This document shows, in pieces, positions 1-5,889 of a stretch of 13,011 nucleotides of DNA. Positions within the stretch are counted from its first letter, which is position 1, and each line of letters begins with the position of its first letter. Position numbers and translations under genes: made by a program. Under the pieces are notes generated by a model. It searched no databases and was not told the origin of the DNA. It worked only from the letters and a program-made list of their open reading frames with translations. This DNA is from Prochlorococcus marinus str. MIT 9215 (GTDB lineage: Bacteria; Cyanobacteriota; Cyanobacteriia; PCC-6307; Cyanobiaceae), in contig CATBLW010000231.1 of assembly GCA_949486985.1 (NCBI GenBank), forward strand, positions 1-13,011, written 5' to 3'.

Positions 1-1401
1 AGAGGGCCTCATGTTCCCAATACCAGACATCTACGATCATTCAAGTTAACGAAAGTTTCCGGGGCTTACTGGCGGGGCGATTCCAGCAATGAAATGCTCC
101 AACGCATCTACGGAACAGCTTGGGCAAATTCAAAAGACCTCAAGGCCTATATCAAACGTCTTGAAGAAGCAGAAAAGCGTGATCATCGCAAGATCGCTAA
201 ACAGCTTTCCTTATTTCATACACAAGAAGAAGCTCCGGGGATGGTCTTCTGGCATCCCAGAGGCTGGGCTATTTATCAAGTGTTAGAGCAATATATCCGT
301 GAACTACTTAGCCATCACGGCTACGAAGAAATCCGAACCCCTCAAGTTGTTGACCGGAGCTTGTGGGAAAAATCAGGACATTGGGAGAAGTTTAAAGATG
401 ACATGTTTACAACCACATCTGAAAACCGAGAATATGCCATCAAACCAATGAACTGCCCTTGCCATGTGCAAGTTTTCAACCAAGGGCTTAAAAGTTATCG
501 CGACCTACCTATACGATTAGCTGAGTTTGGATCTTGTCACCGTAACGAGCCTTCAGGAGCCCTTCATGGCCTGATGCGTGTTCGGAATTTTGTTCAGGAC
601 GATGCACATATCTTCTGCGCAGAATCACAAATCCAGTCAGAGGTTTCAAAGTTCATTGATCTAGTTTTCGAAGTCTATCGATCCTTTGGATTTGATTCAT
701 TACTGATAAAGCTATCAACCAGGCCTGCTAAACGTGTTGGCAGCGATGAAATTTGGGACAAATCAGAGCAGGCCTTATCTGAGGCTTTAGATGCCAAAGA
801 TCTCGACTGGGAATTACTACCTGGAGAGGGAGCATTCTACGGGCCAAAAATTGAGTTCTCTTTAAAAGACTGCATTGGCAGAGTTTGGCAATGCGGAACC
901 ATTCAAGTCGACTTCTCGATGCCTGAGCGACTTGGCGCTTCCTACATTGCCGAAGACGGACAGCGCAAAACCCCCGTCATGTTGCATCGGGCAATACTCG
1001 GATCGTTTGAAAGATTTGTTGGCATCCTGATTGAACATTACGCCGGACGTTTCCCAGCATGGCTGGCACCCTTGCAAGTTGTTGTCATGGGAATAACAGA
1101 TCGCAATGCCGAGGCATGCCAGGCTGTATGTGATCAACTAAGCGGCAAAGGCTATCGGGCTGAGGTTGATTTAAGGAACGAGAAAATTGGTTTCAAAGTG
1201 CGTGAACACACCCTGCAACGTGTTCCATACCTAATAATTATTGGAGACAAGGAGCAGCAAAACGATCAGGTTGCCGTCCGCACGCAACAAGGAGACGACT
1301 TGGGGAGCATGAGCTTCGATGCTTTTATCGAAATTCTGAATGAAGCCATTAGCAAACGTGGCAGAATTGAGGAGGCTCAAACTCAAGCAAAAGCAGATTA
1401 A
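1..1401 (+). CDS. thrS: Threonyl-tRNA synthetase, 5' end outside the window
   Basis: Class II aminoacyl-tRNA synthetase that charges tRNA-Thr in the cytoplasm. The frame is open from base 1 and begins RGPHVPNTRH, the end of the N-terminal editing region, so the gene starts upstream; the ATG at 94 is an internal Met in the conserved stretch EMLQRIYGTAW, not the start. About 466 residues are visible of a family length near 640. What remains is the class II catalytic core with motif 2 (FGSCHRNEPSG) and motif 3 (LHRAILGSFERF), then the C-terminal anticodon-binding domain (from about PAWLAPLQVVV to the end). The catalytic zinc ligands are present: Cys at 454-456, His at 607-609 and His at 985-987. 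One oddity is that the zinc-ligand motif reads N-C-P-C-H, where E. coli ThrS has N-C-P-G-H. The match to E. coli ThrS, recalled from memory, is strong throughout. The gene ends in TAA, followed by 263 bp without a gene. Confidence 0.98.
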   Translation, partial: RGPHVPNTRHLRSFKLTKVSGAYWRGDSSNEMLQRIYGTAWANSKDLKAYIKRLEEAEKRDHRKIAKQLSLFHTQEEAPGMVFWHPRGWAIYQVLEQYIRELLSHHGYEEIRTPQVVDRSLWEKSGHWEKFKDDMFTTTSENREYAIKPMNCPCHVQVFNQGLKSYRDLPIRLAEFGSCHRNEPSGALHGLMRVRNFVQDDAHIFCAESQIQSEVSKFIDLVFEVYRSFGFDSLLIKLSTRPAKRVGSDEIWDKSEQALSEALDAKDLDWELLPGEGAFYGPKIEFSLKDCIGRVWQCGTIQVDFSMPERLGASYIAEDGQRKTPVMLHRAILGSFERFVGILIEHYAGRFPAWLAPLQVVVMGITDRNAEACQAVCDQLSGKGYRAEVDLRNEKIGFKVREHTLQRVPYLIIIGDKEQQNDQVAVRTQQGDDLGSMSFDAFIEILNEAISKRGRIEEAQTQAKAD

Positions 1402-1413
1402 ACCAACACGATT

Positions 1414-1437
1414 AATGCTGGTCTAAATGCTGGCCTA
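1414..1437. repeat. 12-bp tandem duplication just after thrS
   Basis: Two adjacent copies, AATGCTGGTCTA (1414-1425) and AATGCTGGCCTA (1426-1437), differ at one base. The pair begins 12 bp after the thrS stop codon. It is too short for function to be assigned. It is listed because similar short tandem duplications sit at three other gene boundaries in this window. Confidence 0.7.
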
Positions 1438-1610
1438 CTGTTCCTCACAATTTCAAGGCCTCCAAAACCAAGAACCACCAGAGCCAAGACAACTAAAAAA
1501 CAGAAACTAAAGGCAAAGCATCCTGAAACGATGCGAACCAAAAAATGACATCAAAAAGATTGTTATCGAAGCGGTTGGCATCAAAGAATAAGTCGTCAGA
1601 ATTGATAAAA

Positions 1611-1628
1611 GCTTGAGCATCCTCAAGC
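1611..1628. other. Perfect 7-bp inverted repeat (possible hairpin/terminator)
   Basis: The arms GCTTGAG (1611-1617) and CTCAAGC (1622-1628) flank the 4-nt loop CATC. Read on the minus strand, the stem is followed at once by TTTTAT, the layout of an intrinsic terminator, but no minus-strand gene lies nearby to be terminated. On the plus strand the stem is preceded by an A-run and has no U-tract directly after it. It could end thrS transcripts, act in the leader of the DUF1824 mRNA (36 bp before its ATG), or be chance. Confidence 0.4.
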
Positions 1629-1664
1629 CCAATCAAAAGATCTTTATATACAACAACTTCGACT

Positions 1665-2063
1665 ATGGACCATTCCCAGATCAAGTGCCTAGCAGATCTC
1701 AGCAAGCTCCGCTCAGCACCAGAACTGAATGACCAGCAAAGCGAAACTCTGCTTCGTGAGCTTCGCCTCATCATGAAGGAATTCGATTGGTTCACGATAG
1801 GAATCTTGGCTCCCTCAGCGAATCAAGCCATTTCAGTGCTGAGAAAAATTGAAAAAGATTTCAACTGGTCTGCCATGCAACTAAGAGACCAACTTGAGCA
1901 AGAAGGTCCGGTATTTCTCAAGGCCAATCAAAACACTGGAGATATTCACCTCAGGGTGGAATATGGCCTTGGCATAGGAGTGCTATTCAGTGGGCATCAG
2001 TCGGAACCAAACCAACCAGTCAACACTTGGGGGCCACTACCCCTCGATGTTTTCAGTGACTAG
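1665..2063 (+). CDS. DUF1824 family protein (cyanobacterial, function unknown)
   Basis: A 132-residue soluble protein of unknown function. It resembles the cyanobacterial DUF1824 family (Pfam PF08854), recognised from the central run with LRLIMKEFDWFTIGILA, the following AISVLRKIEKDFNW helix, and the GPVFLKANQNTG and RVEYGLGIGVLFSG segments. There is no signal peptide, membrane helix or metal-binding motif. An in-frame stop at 1614-1616 with no ATG, GTG or TTG between it and 1665 makes this ATG the most upstream possible start; no Shine-Dalgarno sequence precedes it. The stop codon lies inside a 15-bp tandem duplication, so a second in-frame TAG follows five codons later. It sits between thrS and glk, 90 bp before glk. 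I have no basis for assigning a reaction. The family assignment is from memory of conserved motifs. Confidence 0.85.
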   Translation: MDHSQIKCLADLSKLRSAPELNDQQSETLLRELRLIMKEFDWFTIGILAPSANQAISVLRKIEKDFNWSAMQLRDQLEQEGPVFLKANQNTGDIHLRVEYGLGIGVLFSGHQSEPNQPVNTWGPLPLDVFSD

Positions 2064-2079
2064 CTTTTCAGTGATTAGC
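2050..2079. repeat. 15-bp tandem duplication spanning the DUF1824 stop codon
   Basis: TTTTCAGTGACTAGC (2050-2064) and TTTTCAGTGATTAGC (2065-2079) differ at one position. The unit is 15 bp, a multiple of three, so the last codons Phe-Ser-Asp-stop are repeated in frame as Leu-Phe-Ser-Asp-stop. The gene therefore has two in-frame TAG codons 15 bp apart, and read-through of the first would add only five residues. Confidence 0.85.
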
Positions 2080-2153
2080 TTCAAGCCATCAATGGTGGCA
2101 CTGCTCTGCTGACCCCTTCAACCAAAAGCCAACTCTCCAATGAAATCTCCAAC

Positions 2154-3209
2154 ATGATTGCCCCCATCAGCTTTCTGGCAGGAGATTTAGGTGGCACCAA
2201 AACCCTTTTAGCTATTTACAGCTGGGACGGGCAGCAACTCAATCAGAAGCATCAACGTCGATACGAATCCGCTGAATGGTCATCTTTCGAGCCGATGCTC
2301 AGGGACTTCCTCGGCGATCTACCAACAGGCATGCAAAAACCCCAACAAGGTTGCATTGCCGTTGCCGGTCAGGTTCGTGCTGGTGATGTTCAAATCACCA
2401 ACCTTTCTTGGCAGCTGAATGAAAAGAAACTCTGTGAAGAGGCTGGCCTAAAGCAACTGGAGCTGATTAACGATTTTGGCGTTCTGATCTACGGCCTACC
2501 CCACCTCAAACCTGAGCAGCAGGTGGTTCTTCAGGCTGACCAATTGGACAATCGTGAGCATGGACCGCTCGCCATTGTTGGTGCAGGAACTGGGCTAGGG
2601 ATGGCCCATGGGATCCAAACACAAGCGGGTCTCTTGGCCTGCTCAAGCGAAGGGGGTCACTGTGAATTCGCCCCCCGCAATCAAAAGGAATGGCAACTGC
2701 GCCAATGGCTGAAAAACGATCTCAATCTCCAACGCCTTTCACTGGAGCGCATTGTTAGTGGAACCGGCTTAGGGCACGTGGTGCACTGGCGGCTTCAACA
2801 AGACGATGCCCAAGGCCATCCCCTCTGCGAGCTGGCCGAAGCCTGGCGTCAAAGCCCTGACAACATCCCTGATCTGCCCGCTCTGGCAAGCCAGGCAGCA
2901 GATGCTGGCGATCCCCTGATCCAAGAAGCAGAACAGCTTTGGCTCAGTGCCTATGGATCAGCAGCCGGAGACTTTGCCCTACAAACCCTTTGCACTGGTG
3001 GGCTCTGGATTGGCGGCGGAACTGCTGCCAAACAAATCAAAGGGTTGCGATCCAACACCTTCCTTGAAGCTCTTCACAACAAAGGGCGTTTCCGCCCATT
3101 CCTTGAACAATTGCCTGTGATGGCCTTGATCGACCCAGAAGCAGGCCTTTTCAGTGCCGCCTGCAGGGCTCGAATGCTTGCTGATCCAGGTAGTGGGACA
3201 CTGGCGTAA
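2154..3209 (+). CDS. glk: Glucokinase
   Basis: ATP-dependent phosphorylation of glucose to glucose-6-phosphate in the cytoplasm, feeding glycolysis, the pentose phosphate pathway or glycogen turnover. The 351 residues fit bacterial glucokinases of the Glk type (PF02685, hexokinase/actin fold), slightly longer than E. coli Glk. Visible motifs in order are: phosphate-1 loop GDLGGTK (residues 10-16), ELINDFG with the likely catalytic Asp107, AIVGAGTGLGM (140-150), SSEGGH (164-169, sugar-binding Glu and His), SGTGLG (202-207) and the adenosine-side GGLWIGGGTAAK (282-293). The lone kinase domain and the SSEGGH signature separate it from ROK-family sugar kinases as far as I can judge by eye. The ATG at 2154 places the phosphate loop ten residues in, as expected; no Shine-Dalgarno sequence is seen. 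thrB follows after only 14 bp, so the two are probably cotranscribed. Confidence 0.95.
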   Translation: MIAPISFLAGDLGGTKTLLAIYSWDGQQLNQKHQRRYESAEWSSFEPMLRDFLGDLPTGMQKPQQGCIAVAGQVRAGDVQITNLSWQLNEKKLCEEAGLKQLELINDFGVLIYGLPHLKPEQQVVLQADQLDNREHGPLAIVGAGTGLGMAHGIQTQAGLLACSSEGGHCEFAPRNQKEWQLRQWLKNDLNLQRLSLERIVSGTGLGHVVHWRLQQDDAQGHPLCELAEAWRQSPDNIPDLPALASQAADAGDPLIQEAEQLWLSAYGSAAGDFALQTLCTGGLWIGGGTAAKQIKGLRSNTFLEALHNKGRFRPFLEQLPVMALIDPEAGLFSAACRARMLADPGSGTLA

Positions 3210-3223
3210 GTAGAGAAGCAGGG

Positions 3224-4174
3224 ATGTCGCTGCCGCGCATCGGCCAAAAAGTCGTCATTGATGTTCCTTCAACCACGGCCAACATTGGTCCCGGCTTCGA
3301 TTGCCTAGGTGCTGCACTTGACCTCAACAATCGCTTCGTGATGAAGCGCATCGAAGGGGATGGTGAGCGCTTTGAGCTGATTATTGAAGGTTCTGAAGGA
3401 AGCCACCTTCGTGGTGGTCCCGACAACCTTGTCTATCGAGCAGCTCAGAGGGTTTGGAAGGCAGCGGGGATCAGCCCTGTAGCCCTAGAAGCCAAGGTCA
3501 GACTGGCTGTGCCTCCAGCAAGAGGACTTGGAAGCAGTGCCACCGCAATCGTTGCAGGCTTGATTGGCGCCAATGCCCTGATGGGCGATCCCTTGAGCAA
3601 AGAAAAGCTCCTGGAGCTCGCCATCGACATTGAAGGGCACCCGGACAACGTGGTTCCTTCCTTGCTTGGTGGTCTCTGCATGACGGCCAAAGCCGCCTCC
3701 CAACGCTGGCGAGTGGTTCGCTGTGAGTGGATGAGTTCAGTGAAAGCAGTCGTGGCCATCCCCTCGATACGTCTGAGCACCAACGAAGCAAGGCGGGCGA
3801 TGCCCAAAACGATTCCAATCGGCGATGCCGTTGTGAACCTGGGGGCGCTAACGCTGCTCCTGCAAGGCCTACGAACAGGCAATGGCGACCTGATCGCTGA
3901 TGGCATGCATGATCGCCTGCATGAGCCCTACCGCTGGAGACTGATCAAAGGCGGCACAGAAGTCCGCGATGCCGCTCTAAAAGCCGGGGCCTGGGGTTGC
4001 GCGATCAGCGGAGCCGGTCCCAGCGTGCTGGCCCTCTGCCCAGAGGAGAGGAGCGCAAGCGTCAGCCAGGCCATGGTTAGAGCCTGGGAGGCAGCAGGCG
4101 TTGCGAGCAGGGCGCCGCTGATGAACCTGCAAACCGAAGGCAGCCAATACCACCACGAAAACGACGAAGGCTAA
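3224..4174 (+). CDS. thrB: Homoserine kinase
   Basis: GHMP-family kinase that phosphorylates L-homoserine with ATP to O-phosphohomoserine, the substrate of threonine synthase, in the aspartate-derived threonine pathway. The 316-residue length is normal. Motifs: N-terminal PSTTANIGPGFDCLG (residues 15-29), the glycine-rich phosphate loop PPARGLGSSAT (97-107), EGHPDN (137-142), and the C-terminal GHMP motif ISGAGPSVLAL (261-271). The ATG at 3224 gives the short lead-in MSLPRIGQKVVIDVP, typical of the family, and a weak purine-rich AGCAGGG lies just before it. The C-terminal tail is polar and His-rich (YHHENDEG). The gene lies 14 bp after glk and 63 bp before ndhD; the function is unrelated to either, so the grouping reflects cyanobacterial synteny rather than one pathway. 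Confidence 0.96.
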   Translation: MSLPRIGQKVVIDVPSTTANIGPGFDCLGAALDLNNRFVMKRIEGDGERFELIIEGSEGSHLRGGPDNLVYRAAQRVWKAAGISPVALEAKVRLAVPPARGLGSSATAIVAGLIGANALMGDPLSKEKLLELAIDIEGHPDNVVPSLLGGLCMTAKAASQRWRVVRCEWMSSVKAVVAIPSIRLSTNEARRAMPKTIPIGDAVVNLGALTLLLQGLRTGNGDLIADGMHDRLHEPYRWRLIKGGTEVRDAALKAGAWGCAISGAGPSVLALCPEERSASVSQAMVRAWEAAGVASRAPLMNLQTEGSQYHHENDEG

Positions 4175-4190
4175 TGAGTAAAATTACTCA
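4175..4190. promoter_or_regulatory. Palindrome between thrB and ndhD, candidate operator or hairpin
   Basis: TGAGTAAAATTACTCA is a perfect inverted repeat (7-bp arms TGAGTAA and TTACTCA, 2-bp centre) that begins directly after the thrB stop codon, 47 bp before the ndhD ATG. A -10-like TATGCT lies at 4202-4207, so a protein bound here could cover the -35 region. As RNA it could fold with six pairs and an AAAT loop. It does not fit the NtcA box (GTA-N8-TAC). The regulator, if any, is unknown. Confidence 0.3.
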
Positions 4191-4237
4191 GCGCTTCCCT
4201 CTATGCTGATAAGTTCTTTGTCACTCAGACTGTCGCC

Positions 4238-5839
4238 ATGGATGCCAATCTGTCGCTGACGGCTGTGTCCGACACAACCTTCCCTTGGCTTTCCCTGATC
4301 GTGCTGTTGCCGGCATTGGGAGCCTTGATCATGCCCCTCTTGCCTGGGGATGCAACCGATCCCAAGGCATCCAATACGACCTCCAAGCCAGCCTCCCAGG
4401 CACCAAGGAACCTTGCCCTGGTGTTTCTTGGTGCCGATTTCCTGCTGATGCTGGCCGTCTTCAGCAGGCTGTTTGACAGCCGTGAAGCAGGCCTGCAACT
4501 CGTTGAGCGGGTCAATTGGATTCCCTTTATCGGCCTGGAGTGGTCCCTTGGTGTTGATGGCCTCTCCTGCCCCCTTGTTGTTCTTAGTGGCCTGATCACC
4601 TTTCTGGCCGTAGCAGCCAGCTGGAATGTACAAAGCAAGAGCAAGCTTTATTTCGCTCTGCTTCTTGTTCAGGCTTCTGCACAAGGACTGGTTTTTCTCT
4701 CTCAGGATTTCCTGCTCTTCTTCCTCGCCTGGGAGCTCGAGCTCGTTCCTGTCTATCTATTGATTGCCATCTGGGGAGGCAATAAACGCTTATATGCAGC
4801 CACAAAATTCATCCTCTATACCGCCCTTGCATCGTTATTAATCCTGATTAGTGGTCTTGCACTGGCTCTATCAGGAGGGGCTTTCACTCTCAATCTCAGC
4901 GAACTAGCTAATCGCTCAGCGACCGGCAACCTCGGCCTGCTCTGTTACCTGGGCTTCCTGATCGGTTTCGGCGTGAAGCTGCCGATGTTCCCTCTTCACA
5001 CCTGGCTACCCGATGCCCATGGCGAAGCCAATGCGCCTGTATCGATGCTGTTGGCAGGTGTGCTGCTGAAAATGGGCGGCTATGCCCTGTTGCGCTTCAA
5101 CGTCCAGATGCTGCCTGATGCCCATCTCATCCTGGCGCCTGCCTTGATCGTGATCGGAATCGTCAACATCATTTACGGGGCTCTCAACGCTTTCGCTCAA
5201 GACAATGTCAAACGGCGCATTGCCTGTAGCTCGGTAAGCCATATGGGATTTGTGTTGGTCGGCATCGGTGCCATCGATGCGCTCGGAATCAGTGGCGCCA
5301 TGCTGCAAATGATTAGCCATGGACTGATTGCTGCTGCGATGTTTTTCATCACAGGGTCGTTCTACGAGCGCACCCAAACCCTTTCCATTCCCAACATGGG
5401 TGGGCTGGCCAAGGTCTTGCCGATCACCTTTGCTTTTTTCCTAGCCAGCTCCATGGCATCCCTAGCCCTGCCTGGGATGAGCGGCTTCGTCAGTGAAATC
5501 ACCGTTTTTCTCGGCATCATTAGTCAAGACGGATTCACTTCACTGTTCCGATCGATCACGATCGTGATTGCAGCGATTGGCCTGGTGCTGACTCCCATCT
5601 ACTTGCTTTCGATGTGCAGGCGGGTGTTCTTTGGCCCCAGGATTCCAGCCCTTGCCAAGGTCGAAGACATCAACCCAAGAGAGCTCACCATCGGCCTCAG
5701 TCTTTTGGTACCAACACTTGTGATCGGCTTTTGGCCAAGGGTTGCCATCGATCTCTACGAAGCTTCCACCAATGCACTCGCAGAGAGACTTGTGAGCCAT
5801 AGCGTTGTGGCCCTAAACCCATTACTGCCGGTTGGCTAA
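4238..5839 (+). CDS. ndhD: NAD(P)H-quinone oxidoreductase (NDH-1) chain 4, NdhD
   Basis: Proton-pumping antiporter-like membrane subunit of cyanobacterial NDH-1, in the thylakoid membrane, where the complex serves respiration and ferredoxin-dependent cyclic electron flow. The 533-residue protein is very hydrophobic, with about 14 predicted membrane helices, and matches the NuoM/NdhD family. Key charged residues of the channel are visible: Glu166 in AWELELVPVYLL, Lys247 in FGVKLPMFPLHTWLPDAHGEA, Lys278 in LLKMGGYALLRF, His335 in SSVSHMG and Glu420 in MSGFVSE. Placement next to thrB and the sequence suggest the NdhD1/D2 type of the respiratory or cyclic complex rather than the CO2-uptake NdhD3/D4 forms, but telling these apart needs a tree. 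A short polar insertion at residues 37-57 follows the first helix. The ATG at 4238 has no clear Shine-Dalgarno. The stop is followed after 2 nt by the first ATG of a 16-bp triplication that leads into the peptidase gene. Confidence 0.95.
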   Translation: MDANLSLTAVSDTTFPWLSLIVLLPALGALIMPLLPGDATDPKASNTTSKPASQAPRNLALVFLGADFLLMLAVFSRLFDSREAGLQLVERVNWIPFIGLEWSLGVDGLSCPLVVLSGLITFLAVAASWNVQSKSKLYFALLLVQASAQGLVFLSQDFLLFFLAWELELVPVYLLIAIWGGNKRLYAATKFILYTALASLLILISGLALALSGGAFTLNLSELANRSATGNLGLLCYLGFLIGFGVKLPMFPLHTWLPDAHGEANAPVSMLLAGVLLKMGGYALLRFNVQMLPDAHLILAPALIVIGIVNIIYGALNAFAQDNVKRRIACSSVSHMGFVLVGIGAIDALGISGAMLQMISHGLIAAAMFFITGSFYERTQTLSIPNMGGLAKVLPITFAFFLASSMASLALPGMSGFVSEITVFLGIISQDGFTSLFRSITIVIAAIGLVLTPIYLLSMCRRVFFGPRIPALAKVEDINPRELTIGLSLLVPTLVIGFWPRVAIDLYEASTNALAERLVSHSVVALNPLLPVG

Positions 5840-5841
5840 AA

Positions 5842-5871
5842 ATGCCTGCTGCTGAACATGTCTTCTGTTGA
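5842..5871 (+). other. Nine-codon mini-ORF between ndhD and the peptidase gene
   Basis: ATG at 5842 opens a nine-codon frame (MPAAEHVFC) ending in TGA at 5869-5871. It starts 2 nt after the ndhD TAA and stops 2 nt before the peptidase ATG at 5874, a geometry that would allow reinitiation from ndhD through the mini-ORF into the peptidase gene. A second nine-codon frame (5858-5887, MSSVEHACC) overlaps the peptidase start. Both exist only because of the 16-bp triplication. Whether either is translated cannot be told from sequence. Confidence 0.2.
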
Positions 5872-5889
5872 ACATGCCTGCTGCTGAGA
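5842..5889. repeat. 16-bp triplication over the start of the oligopeptidase gene
   Basis: Three adjacent units: ATGCCTGCTGCTGAAC (5842-5857), ATGTCTTCTGTTGAAC (5858-5873) and ATGCCTGCTGCTGAGA (5874-5889). The first and second differ at three positions, and the first and third share their first 14 bases. Because 16 is not a multiple of three, the three ATGs lie in three different frames; only the third opens the long reading frame. The third unit is the start of the coding sequence, so the repeat was probably made by duplication of the initiation region. Confidence 0.9.

Larger units (their letters stand above)
1402..1664. other. Intergenic spacer between thrS and the DUF1824 gene
   Basis: This 263-bp stretch holds no convincing gene. 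It contains a 12-bp tandem duplication at 1414-1437 and a perfect 7-bp hairpin at 1611-1628. The plus strand is poor in G and rich in A and C between about 1440 and 1550. A minus-strand open frame covers 1493-1795, but most of its coding-like half lies over the DUF1824 gene and the rest resembles nothing I know. No clear intrinsic terminator for thrS is visible on the plus strand. Confidence 0.6.

Noticed and set aside
94..1401. ATG at 94 as the start of thrS
   Set aside because: The same frame is open to base 1 and encodes the conserved GPHVPNT to AYWRGDS segment of ThrS, so the gene begins outside the window.
1493..1795. Minus-strand 100-residue open frame near the DUF1824 gene
   Set aside because: Its N-terminal third lies antisense to the DUF1824 coding start and the remainder resembles no known protein; no start signals or homologous motif.
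3445..3906. Long minus-strand frames inside thrB
   Set aside because: They are antisense to a fully conserved homoserine kinase with intact motifs; similar shadows lie in ndhD and the peptidase gene.
4178..4187. NtcA binding site upstream of ndhD
   Set aside because: The palindrome has GTA and TAC separated by 4 bp, not the 8 bp of the NtcA consensus.
5868..5873. TTG at 5868 as the start of the peptidase gene
   Set aside because: It adds only two residues before an ATG that is the repeated unit's own start codon; ATG 5874 is the simpler choice.
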